NCBI GenBank assembly: GCA_943788505.1 | Contig: CALSQR010000001.1 | Location: 1-64,000, forward strand | Reading direction: 5' to 3' | DNA: 64,000 nt | Origin: an uncultured bacterium | GTDB lineage: Bacteria > Bacteroidota > Rhodothermia > Rhodothermales > UBA10348 | Part shown: positions 7,737-14,076 of the stretch, piece after piece | How positions within the stretch are numbered: position 1 is the first letter of the stretch | How the letters are laid out: every line of letters begins with the position of its first letter | Program-made: the position numbers and the translations under genes | The notes under the pieces: model-generated | What the model was told of the DNA's origin: nothing | Seen by the model: the letters and a program-made list of their open reading frames with translations, nothing else | The model's database searches: none

Positions 7737-9050
7737 ATGGCTGGACTAACCGAAAGCATCCGCAACATCTGGAAGGTAGAAGAGCTGCGCCGCCGTATCC
7801 TGTATACGCTCGGACTGCTAATTATCTATCGTCTAGGAGCGTTCGTCACTCTGCCCGGTGTGGATGCAAGCATCCTCGCAGAAGTCAATGCGAATGCAGA
7901 TCCCAACAACCTTTTAGGGCTTCTCGACCTTTTTGTCGGTGGCGCCTTTAGCGCGGCTGGAATATTTGCACTTGGAATCATGCCGTATATCACGGCTTCC
8001 ATTGTGATCCAGTTGATGGGCGCGGTAGTGCCTTACTTCCAGAAGCTGCAGAGAGAAGGGGAAGAAGGACGTCGTAAGATTACCCAGCTGACACGGTATG
8101 GAACCATTATGGTGACGTCCTTGCAGAGTATTGGGTTTGCCATCAACCTGCAATACGGTGCAACCGCTCAAGCGATCGTCATTGGAGATACATTCTTTAT
8201 GGTTTCGACGGTGATTGTGCTGACATCCGGTACCATGTTTGTCATGTGGCTCGGTGAGCGAATTACTGAAAATGGCATTGGTAATGGTATTTCGCTGATC
8301 ATTATGATCGGTATTGTTGCCTTCTTGCCTACATCGCTGATAAACGAGCTTGAGCTTTCGAATAACATGTTCATCTTCCTGCTGGAGATTGGCATATTTA
8401 CCCTCATCACGGCAGGTGTTGTTCTGGTTACCCAAGGTACTCGTAGGATTCCGGTTCAGTACGCTAAGCGCGTAGTCGGTCGGAAAGTATATGGTGGTTC
8501 AACCCAGTACCTACCTATCAAGATTAATGCTGCAGGCGTCATGCCGATCATCTTCGCTCAGTCGATTATGTTCGTGCCCGCTACGTTTGCCACGCTCTTC
8601 CCAGAGTCTGCATTTATGCAGCAAATGGGAGTCTTCTTTACCGATATATCTTCGTTTGGCTATTCAGCCGTCTTCTTTACGATTTGTGTGTTCTTCACCT
8701 ACTTCTACACGGCCATCGCTGTGAACCCGAAGGAAATGGCAGACACAATGAAACGTCAAGGTGGGTTTGTCCCTGGTATTCGCCCAGGTAAGCAGACGAG
8801 CGAGTTTATCGATAATATTCTGACACGTATCACGCTTCCTGGATCCTTATTCCTCGGACTTGTAGCGATCTTCCCAGCCTTCGCTATTCAGTTTGGAGTC
8901 ACGTACGGATTTGCCCAGTTCTTTGGTGGAACGTCGCTGCTGATTCTTGTTGGCGTCACACTCGACACCTTGCAGCAAGTTGAAAGCCACCTGTTGATGC
9001 GTCACTACGATGGCTTCATGAAGACTGGCCGCGTACGCGGGCGTCGTTAA
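7737..9050 (+). CDS. secY: Protein translocase subunit SecY
   Basis: SecY is the ten-helix channel of the Sec translocon in the cytoplasmic membrane. The 437-residue protein has the N-terminal RRRILYTLGLLIIYRLGAF segment (TM1), the plug and TM2 region with GIMPYITASIVIQLMGAVVP, cytoplasmic loop RREGxxGRRKITQLTRYG, and the C-terminal QVESHLLMRHYDGFMKTGR. At least ten hydrophobic segments are visible. It is placed after rplO, as in nearly all bacteria, so translocon synthesis is linked to ribosome synthesis. Confidence 0.98.
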   Translation: MAGLTESIRNIWKVEELRRRILYTLGLLIIYRLGAFVTLPGVDASILAEVNANADPNNLLGLLDLFVGGAFSAAGIFALGIMPYITASIVIQLMGAVVPYFQKLQREGEEGRRKITQLTRYGTIMVTSLQSIGFAINLQYGATAQAIVIGDTFFMVSTVIVLTSGTMFVMWLGERITENGIGNGISLIIMIGIVAFLPTSLINELELSNNMFIFLLEIGIFTLITAGVVLVTQGTRRIPVQYAKRVVGRKVYGGSTQYLPIKINAAGVMPIIFAQSIMFVPATFATLFPESAFMQQMGVFFTDISSFGYSAVFFTICVFFTYFYTAIAVNPKEMADTMKRQGGFVPGIRPGKQTSEFIDNILTRITLPGSLFLGLVAIFPAFAIQFGVTYGFAQFFGGTSLLILVGVTLDTLQQVESHLLMRHYDGFMKTGRVRGRR

Positions 9051-9064
9051 TCCGAACTCCAAGA

Positions 9065-9880
9065 ATGGTCCACCTCAAAAGCGATAAGGAAATCGAACGC
9101 CTTCGGGCCTCGGCCGATTTGGTCGGGCGCACGTTGGGTGAGGTCGCAGCCTTAGTGCGTCCTGGGGTGAGTACCGCTGAATTGGATAAGGTAGCTGAAG
9201 AATTCATCCGAGATCACGGAGCTGAGCCAGCATTCAAAGGGTATCGAGTTGGAAGTTTGGTATTCCCTGGGACCTTGTGTACATCGGTTAACGACCAGGT
9301 TGTTCATGGCATTCCAGATAATAGACCTCTTGAAGAGGGAGATGTCCTCAGTGCCGATTGTGGCGTGTTACTGGACGGATTCTATGGAGATAGTGCCTAC
9401 ACGTTTGCCGTAGGTGACATATCAGACGAAGTAAGCGCATTGCTGAGTACGACCTACGAATCTCTGATGCTAGGCATCGCGCAGGCGACGACAGGTAAAC
9501 GGCTTGGCGACATTGGGTCCGCTATTCAGACCCATTGCGAAGGACGTGGCTATGGTGTCGTCAAGGATTTAGTTGGTCACGGCATTGGCCGCCAACTACA
9601 CGAAGACCCTCAGGTGCCCAACTTTGGGCGTACTGGAAGCGGCAGAAAATTAAAAACCGGATTAACGGTATGCGTTGAACCGATGATTAATCGGGGAACG
9701 GCATCAGTTAGGACGGAAGGGGATGGGTGGACCGTTAAGACAGCGGACTCGTTGCCTTCGGCCCATTATGAGCACATGATTGCGGTCCGACCTGGAGAAG
9801 CAGATGTGCTTACAACATTCCGATACATCGAGGAAGCCCTCGATGTCCTACCATACGAACTGACTACGAGTGTAGCTTAA
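9065..9880 (+). CDS. map: Methionine aminopeptidase, type I
   Basis: Removes the initiator methionine from nascent proteins after deformylation, using a dinuclear metal centre. The 271-residue protein has the type I layout, with metal ligands in [20 protein letters not shown] (two Asp), [18 protein letters not shown] (His), CVEPMIN (Glu) and YEHMIAV (final Glu). It directly follows secY with 14 nt between them; its stop codon overlaps the infA start by one base (TAATG). Adenylate kinase, which separates secY and map in many other phyla, is absent. Confidence 0.97.
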   Translation: MVHLKSDKEIERLRASADLVGRTLGEVAALVRPGVSTAELDKVAEEFIRDHGAEPAFKGYRVGSLVFPGTLCTSVNDQVVHGIPDNRPLEEGDVLSADCGVLLDGFYGDSAYTFAVGDISDEVSALLSTTYESLMLGIAQATTGKRLGDIGSAIQTHCEGRGYGVVKDLVGHGIGRQLHEDPQVPNFGRTGSGRKLKTGLTVCVEPMINRGTASVRTEGDGWTVKTADSLPSAHYEHMIAVRPGEADVLTTFRYIEEALDVLPYELTTSVA

Positions 9881-10098
9881 TGGCCAAGCAGAAGCCTATT
9901 GAACAGGATGGCGAAGTGATTGATGCGCTTCCTAATGCCCAATTTCGCGTGCGTTTAGAAAACGGACATGAAATTTTGGGACTCCTTTCCGGTAAGATGC
10001 GGATGTATTTCATCAAGATCCTGCCCGGAGACCGCGTTAAGGTGGAACTTTCACCTTACGATTTATCAAAAGGACGGATTGTTTACCGCTATAAGTAA
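9880..10098 (+). CDS. infA: Translation initiation factor IF-1
   Basis: IF-1 is an OB-fold protein that occupies the A-site during initiation. The 72-residue sequence contains [20 protein letters not shown], the [20 protein letters not shown] core and ends [15 protein letters not shown], all consensus. TAATG overlap with map indicates translational coupling. It is followed by a 106-nt spacer with a strong hairpin before rpmJ. Confidence 0.97.
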   Translation: MAKQKPIEQDGEVIDALPNAQFRVRLENGHEILGLLSGKMRMYFIKILPGDRVKVELSPYDLSKGRIVYRYK

Positions 10099-10107
10099 GC
10101 TTCACAC

Positions 10108-10141
10108 TTACGTCACGAACCTACTAGGTTTACTGACGTAA
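10108..10141 (+). promoter_or_regulatory. Intercistronic stem-loop between infA and rpmJ
   Basis: The RNA can form an outer 8-bp stem TTACGTCA/TGACGTAA and an inner 5-bp stem AACCT/AGGTT closed by the loop ACT, separated by a small 2x3 internal loop. It starts 10 nt after the infA stop and ends 64 nt before rpmJ. No T-tract follows, so it is not a classical terminator. A role as mRNA stabiliser, processing site or r-protein binding site is inference. Confidence 0.55.
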
Positions 10142-10204
10142 TACACCGGCTAAAACCAAAAATGACCCCGCGCTTCGGCAAAGGGCACAAAGACTCTGAT
10201 TGAC

Positions 10205-10321
10205 ATGAAAGTGCGTGCCAGTGTCAAAAAACGCTCCTCCGACGACAAAATTGTTCGTCGTAAAGGTCGCGTTTATGTGATCAACAAGAAGAACCCTAAA
10301 CACAAACAGCGTCAAGGATAG
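10205..10321 (+). CDS. rpmJ: 50S ribosomal protein L36, cysteine-less (C-minus) form
   Basis: L36 is the smallest large-subunit protein, bound near helix 89 and 97 of 23S rRNA. This 38-residue frame reads [20 protein letters not shown], then [18 protein letters not shown]. The positions that hold the three zinc cysteines in ordinary L36 are Ser, Asp and Asn here; only the C-terminal His is kept. It is therefore the zinc-independent type, which is also the usual form in Bacteroidota. It sits between infA and rpsM, the normal place. Confidence 0.95.
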   Translation: MKVRASVKKRSSDDKIVRRKGRVYVINKKNPKHKQRQG

Positions 10322-10357
10322 AGCCTAGCTCTGTTCTTACGCGATATTCCTGGACCC

Positions 10358-10738
10358 ATGCCAAGAATTGCAGGACAAGATCTTAACGTTAAGAAGCGCG
10401 GCGAAATCGCCCTTACAGCCATCTTCGGAATCGGCCGTAACCGCGCTATCGAGATTCTCACTCGTTGTGATATCGATCCGGATGAACGTCCGGAAAACTG
10501 GACTGAAGATCAGACCAAGGCGATTCGCAAGCTGATCGAGGATGAGTATCAGGTGGAAGGTCAATTGCGCACTGAAGTGCAATTGAACATCAAGCGTCTG
10601 ATGGATATTGGTTGCTATCGCGGCCTTCGCCATCGTCGTGGCCTTCCGGTGAGGGGTCAGCGTACCCAAACCAACGCACGTACTCGCAAGGGTAAGAAGA
10701 AAACGGTGGCAGGTAAAAAAGCCGCACCGCGTAAGTAA
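10358..10738 (+). CDS. rpsM: 30S ribosomal protein S13
   Basis: S13 makes inter-subunit bridges and contacts P-site tRNA. The 126-residue protein begins [20 protein letters not shown], has the helix-hairpin-helix [11 protein letters not shown] region and the conserved [20 protein letters not shown] then [16 protein letters not shown]. Its spacer begins with a 5-bp hairpin (AGAGC/GCTCT) that overlaps the rpmJ stop codon. Confidence 0.97.
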   Translation: MPRIAGQDLNVKKRGEIALTAIFGIGRNRAIEILTRCDIDPDERPENWTEDQTKAIRKLIEDEYQVEGQLRTEVQLNIKRLMDIGCYRGLRHRRGLPVRGQRTQTNARTRKGKKKTVAGKKAAPRK

Positions 10739-10754
10739 TCCGATTTCCGTTCAT

Positions 10755-10780
10755 CTCCTGCTTAGTTGCAGGGGCTTTTC
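10755..10780 (+). promoter_or_regulatory. Attenuator-like hairpin between rpsM and rpsK
   Basis: CTCCTGC pairs with GCAGGGG (7 bp, one U-G) around TTAGTT, followed by CTTTTC. Weak terminator shape inside an operon, so partial attenuation is possible. Confidence 0.35.
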
Positions 10781-10797
10781 AACCATCATGACTAACA

Positions 10798-11196
10798 ATG
10801 GCAAAAAGTAAACGGGGCGGAGGACGCGCACGTAAAAAGAACGTAGTAGTGGAGTCCAATGGACAGGCCCACATCAAAGCTACATTCAACAACGTGCAAG
10901 TTACGCTCACTGATCAGTACGGGAACACGATTTCCTGGGCTAGTTCGGGTAAAATGGGTTTCAAAGGCAGTCGTAAAAACACGCCTTATGCCGCACAGGT
11001 AGCCGCTTCGGCTGCCGGCAAAGAAGCTCACGATCTTGGACTTCGCCGTGTGGAAGTATTCGTGAAAGGTCCCGGTTCCGGTCGTGAGTCCGCGATTCGT
11101 GCCCTCTCGGCCGTAGGCCTAGAGATCGCTACGATTCGCGACGTCACTCCAGTTCCCCACAATGGCTGCCGGCCCCCCAAACGCAGACGCGTCTGA
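10798..11196 (+). CDS. rpsK: 30S ribosomal protein S11
   Basis: S11 forms part of the platform of the small subunit. The 132-residue protein contains [38 protein letters not shown] and the C-terminal [16 protein letters not shown], the family signature. Upstream, at 10755-10774, a 7-bp stem (one G-U) is followed by CTTTTC and could act as a weak attenuator. Confidence 0.97.
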   Translation: MAKSKRGGGRARKKNVVVESNGQAHIKATFNNVQVTLTDQYGNTISWASSGKMGFKGSRKNTPYAAQVAASAAGKEAHDLGLRRVEVFVKGPGSGRESAIRALSAVGLEIATIRDVTPVPHNGCRPPKRRRV

Positions 11197-11250
11197 CGCA
11201 TCTGTTGGATAGGCTCTTTACTGAGTGTATTCGCAGGGACTAAGCCCGGC

Positions 11251-11275
11251 TATGGGTAGCGGAAAAGCTCCCATA
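11251..11275 (+). promoter_or_regulatory. Stem-loop in the rpsD leader
   Basis: TATGGG-(bulged T)-AGC pairs with GCT-CCCATA around the loop GGAAAA, nine base pairs in all, ending 34 nt before the rpsD start. The 113-nt rpsK-rpsD spacer is the longest of the alpha-operon part. S4 represses its own synthesis in both E. coli and B. subtilis through leader RNA structures, so an S4 site is possible, but I see no sequence match to a known S4 leader. Confidence 0.45.
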
Positions 11276-11309
11276 CGTTTGTAATCCTTCAAACGAGAGG
11301 TAAATTAAT

Positions 11310-11912
11310 ATGGCCCGTTATAGAGGCCCCAAACAAAAAATCGCGCGTCGATTCAAGGAACCGATCTTCGGTCCCTCCAAGGCGCTCGAACGCAAGCCCC
11401 ACCCTCCGGGGCAACATGGACGCGGACGTCGCTCGAAAGAGAGTGAATACGCAGTCCAGCTCAAGGAAAAGCAGAAGGTTAAATATACCTACGGCATCCT
11501 TGAACGTCAGTTCAGAAACCTGTTCGAAAAGGCAGCTCGCAAGAAAGGTGTAACGGGAGAGAACCTCCTGAAATTCCTCGAGGCTCGCTTGGACAATTCG
11601 GTATTCCGTTTTGGTTTCGCCCGGACACGCCGTCAAGCCCGTCAGCTCGTTAATCACGGGCACGTTATGGTCAACGGTCGTGTGGTCGACATCCCTTCAG
11701 CACAGCTTCGTAGTGGTGATATCGTGGCATTGCGCCCGAAAAGCCGCAATTTGGAGCTCGTGTCTGATTCTATGGATCGTTCCCGTAAGGTATTTCCTTG
11801 GCTGGAAGTAGACCGCAAGCTGCTTCAGGGCAAATTTCTCGATTACCCCAACCGTGAAGACATTCCAGAGAACATCAAAGAGCAGCTCATCGTCGAGCTT
11901 TACTCGAAGTAG
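11310..11912 (+). CDS. rpsD: 30S ribosomal protein S4
   Basis: S4 is a primary 16S rRNA-binding protein that starts small-subunit assembly. The 200-residue protein begins [20 protein letters not shown] and has the S4 RNA-binding domain ([37 protein letters not shown]). It has no N-terminal zinc-cysteine cluster, so it is the zinc-free form. AGAGGTAAATTAAT precedes the start. Standard order rpsM-rpsK-rpsD-rpoA. Confidence 0.97.
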   Translation: MARYRGPKQKIARRFKEPIFGPSKALERKPHPPGQHGRGRRSKESEYAVQLKEKQKVKYTYGILERQFRNLFEKAARKKGVTGENLLKFLEARLDNSVFRFGFARTRRQARQLVNHGHVMVNGRVVDIPSAQLRSGDIVALRPKSRNLELVSDSMDRSRKVFPWLEVDRKLLQGKFLDYPNREDIPENIKEQLIVELYSK

Positions 11913-11938
11913 TTCATCCTGATTTGTTTTTCGCGCGT

Positions 11939-11971
11939 CGCCTGGAGCCGCATCATTGGCACGGGCTGGCG
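11939..11971 (+). promoter_or_regulatory. Hairpin in the rpsD-rpoA spacer
   Basis: CGCC-(TGG bulge)-AGCC pairs with GGCT-GGCG, eight base pairs in two blocks, ending 32 nt before the rpoA start. It overlaps the upstream in-frame TTG of rpoA, supporting the downstream ATG. Confidence 0.4.
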
Positions 11972-12003
11972 TATTCAGATCACTATTCAGAGATCAAGCT
12001 GAT

Positions 12004-12987
12004 ATGAGCACTTATTCGATCCAAATGCCGGATGTCGTTGAACTACAAGAAACGACAGACACGTACGGACGCTTTGTTATCCAGCCGCTGGAACGCGGTT
12101 TTGGGGTTACGATTGGTAACGCGCTACGCCGCGTCCTGCTATCGTCGCTACAGGGTATCGCTATCACCGCTGTCAAGATTGACGGTGTGCAGCACGAATT
12201 TTCGACTATAGAAGGGGTTACGGAAGATGTCGCAGACATTATTCTTAACCTCAAAGGAGTTCGATTCCGTTCAAATGAAGGAAATGATGGAAACATCAGT
12301 TTCATCGTCAAAGGCCCTGGGGCATGGACAGCAAAGAACATTGCTGCTGCTACCAGTGACTACGAAGTACTGAACCCAGATCATCACGTTGCGACTGTGT
12401 CCGAGGGCGTTAGCTTTTCGGTAGAGCTTCGCATGGAGCGTGGGCGTGGTTACGTGCCTGGTGACGAAAACAAGAAGGCTGACGATCCGATCGGCGTAGT
12501 GGCTATGGATGCCATTTTTACTCCGATCAAGAACGTCCGTTATACCATTAATCAGACACGTGTCGGTGAGAAAATCGACTTCGAAGCGCTGACGATGGAA
12601 GTAACGACAGACGGCAGCATTCTACCTGAGGACTCTTTGGCGTCAGCCGCACAGATTCTGCGCGACCATGTGAACCTGTTCATCAAGATGGACAGTGAGC
12701 CACAGCCGACCGAAGAAGAGAAAGAGGTGGATGCAGAAGTTCAGCGCGTTCGCGAACTGCTTTCGCAGTCCGTAGATGAACTGGACCTTTCCGTCCGTGC
12801 TCACAACTGCCTTAAAGCAGCCAATATCAAGACGATCGGTGATCTAGTTCGACGTGAAGAGTCCGAGATGCTGAAATTCCGCAACTTCGGCCGCAAATCG
12901 CTCCAGGAACTCATGCAGGTAATTGAAGAGCGCAATCTTCAGTTCGGCATGGAAGTGGACCGGTTCCTCGAAGACGTCAAGGGATAA
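12004..12987 (+). CDS. rpoA: DNA-directed RNA polymerase subunit alpha
   Basis: The alpha subunit dimerises to nucleate RNA polymerase assembly and contacts upstream promoter DNA and activators. I chose the ATG at 12004 (327 residues, MSTYSIQMPDVVELQETTDT) over an upstream in-frame TTG at 11956 because alpha subunits are about 330 residues and the extra residues are not conserved. The N-terminal domain has FGVTIGNALRRVLLSSLQG, and the C-terminal domain, after an acidic linker, has LDLSVRAHNCLKAANIKTIG and KFRNFGRKSLQEL. Confidence 0.97.
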   Translation: MSTYSIQMPDVVELQETTDTYGRFVIQPLERGFGVTIGNALRRVLLSSLQGIAITAVKIDGVQHEFSTIEGVTEDVADIILNLKGVRFRSNEGNDGNISFIVKGPGAWTAKNIAAATSDYEVLNPDHHVATVSEGVSFSVELRMERGRGYVPGDENKKADDPIGVVAMDAIFTPIKNVRYTINQTRVGEKIDFEALTMEVTTDGSILPEDSLASAAQILRDHVNLFIKMDSEPQPTEEEKEVDAEVQRVRELLSQSVDELDLSVRAHNCLKAANIKTIGDLVRREESEMLKFRNFGRKSLQELMQVIEERNLQFGMEVDRFLEDVKG

Positions 12988-13024
12988 TCCAAGCGTCCCG
13001 AGTGGACATACACCGATTCATACT

Positions 13025-13041
13025 TCGTCCTCCAGGGACGA
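13025..13041 (+). promoter_or_regulatory. Hairpin in the rpoA-rplQ spacer
   Basis: TCGTCC-TCCAG-GGACGA, a perfect 6-bp stem ending 15 nt before the rplQ start. Confidence 0.35.
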
Positions 13042-13056
13042 CATCAGACTGAGACG

Positions 13057-13893
13057 ATGAGACATCAGAAAAAAGGATTCAAACTCGGACGTACGACTTC
13101 GCATCGCAAGGCGACGTTGTCTGCCATGACGAATGCCTTGATCCGTCATAAGCGGATAACAACAACCATCACGAAAGCAAAAGCTCTGCGTATGTACGCT
13201 GAGCCGATTATCAATCGTGGCAAAGTTGATTCTACCCTGAATCGCCGGCAGGTTTTCCGCCACCTTCAGGATAAGGAGTCGGTAAAGGAGCTGTTTGGAG
13301 AGATATCAGGCAAAATCCAAGGACGCGAAGGCGGTTACCTTCGAATCGTGAAGCTTGGCCAGCGTGCCGGTGATGCCGCAGAAATGGCAATTATCGAGTT
13401 CGTCGATTACAACGACGTCAAGCCGTTCGGCTCAAGCACAGGATCGGGTAGCAAGACCCGTCGTGCAGGTCGCCGACGTGGCGGTGCTGGCAAAGCGGCA
13501 GCAGCTGCTCCTGCGGCAGTTTTCGCGGAGGAGGTTCTCGAAGAAGCCACTGCGGAAGTAGCAGAAGCACCGGCTGAAGAGCTAGTAGCGGAAGCAGAAG
13601 CCCCGGCCGAAGAGCCAGCAGCGGAAGCAGAAGCCCCGGCTGAAGAGCCAGCAGCGGAAGCAGAAGCCCCGGCTGAAGAGCCAGTAGCGGAAGCAGAAGC
13701 CCCGGCCGAAGAGCCAGCAGCGGAAGCAGAAGCCCCGGCTGAAGAGCCAGTAGCGGATGCAGAAGCCCCGGCTGAAGAGCCAGCAGCGGAAGCAGAAGCC
13801 CCGGCTGAAGAGCCAGCAGCGGAAGCAGAAGCCCCGGCTGAAGAGCCAAAAGCTGAAGCAGCCGACGACGAAGACAAGGCAAAAGACGCCTGA
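13057..13893 (+). CDS. rplQ: 50S ribosomal protein L17 with long acidic repeat tail
   Basis: L17 lies next to the tunnel exit. Residues 1-125 are canonical (MRHQKKGFKLGRTTSHRKAT, ALIRHKRITTTITKAKALR, then RLGQRAGDAAEMAIIEFVDY-like C-terminus). After a short basic linker (KTRRAGRRRGGAGKAAAAAP) comes a tail of about 120 residues built of nine near-identical ten-residue units of the type AEAPAEEPAA, ending in DDEDKAKDA. Total length is 278 residues, more than twice the usual 120. Low-complexity Pro/Ala/Glu tails are expected to be extended and flexible. Last gene of the cluster, before a strong terminator. Confidence 0.95.
   Translation: MRHQKKGFKLGRTTSHRKATLSAMTNALIRHKRITTTITKAKALRMYAEPIINRGKVDSTLNRRQVFRHLQDKESVKELFGEISGKIQGREGGYLRIVKLGQRAGDAAEMAIIEFVDYNDVKPFGSSTGSGSKTRRAGRRRGGAGKAAAAAPAAVFAEEVLEEATAEVAEAPAEELVAEAEAPAEEPAAEAEAPAEEPAAEAEAPAEEPVAEAEAPAEEPAAEAEAPAEEPVADAEAPAEEPAAEAEAPAEEPAAEAEAPAEEPKAEAADDEDKAKDA
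13562..13848 (+). repeat. rplQ: 30-bp coding tandem repeat in the rplQ tail
   Basis: About nine 30-bp units encode AEAPAEEP followed by two variable residues (mostly AAE or VAE). The DNA units are nearly identical, differing chiefly at third positions and at a GTA/GCA (Val/Ala) switch, which points to recent unit duplication. Copy number is likely to vary between strains. Confidence 0.9.
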
Positions 13894-13914
13894 CACTTCG
13901 TCCGCATAGTTTTG

Positions 13915-13948
13915 AAAGGGGCGGGTGCCGTAGGCACCCGCCCCTTTT
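13915..13948 (+). terminator. Rho-independent terminator of the ribosomal protein cluster
   Basis: A perfect 15-bp stem, AAAGGGGCGGGTGCC paired with its complement around the loop GTA, ending in TTTT. It lies 22 nt after the rplQ stop codon and closes the operon. Confidence 0.93.
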
Positions 13949-14025
13949 CTATTGTAGTTGGCTAGCACTTGCGGCCAACCTACCGGCAGGAAACCGGTCA
14001 GGAAAAGGCGACAGGTCCTCGTTCC

Positions 14026-14055
14026 TTGGAACAGGGAGTCATCTTGGGGTATAAT
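14026..14055 (+). promoter_or_regulatory. Candidate sigma-70-type promoter of relA/spoT
   Basis: TTGGAA at 14026-14031 and a perfect TATAAT at 14050-14055, 18 bp apart, lie 21 bp before the chosen start at 14077. The position between a terminator and a gene start supports it, but the -35 box matches only four of six bases. Confidence 0.45.
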
Positions 14056-14076
14056 CTGCCCCCCCCGAAGGAAAAG

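Noticed and set aside
13407-13968. Three long minus-strand open frames with Ser/Ala, Leu/Pro or Cys/Phe repeats opposite the rplQ tail
   Set aside because: They are the antisense reading of the 30-bp repeat in rplQ; repeats that lack stops on one strand tend to be open on all frames.
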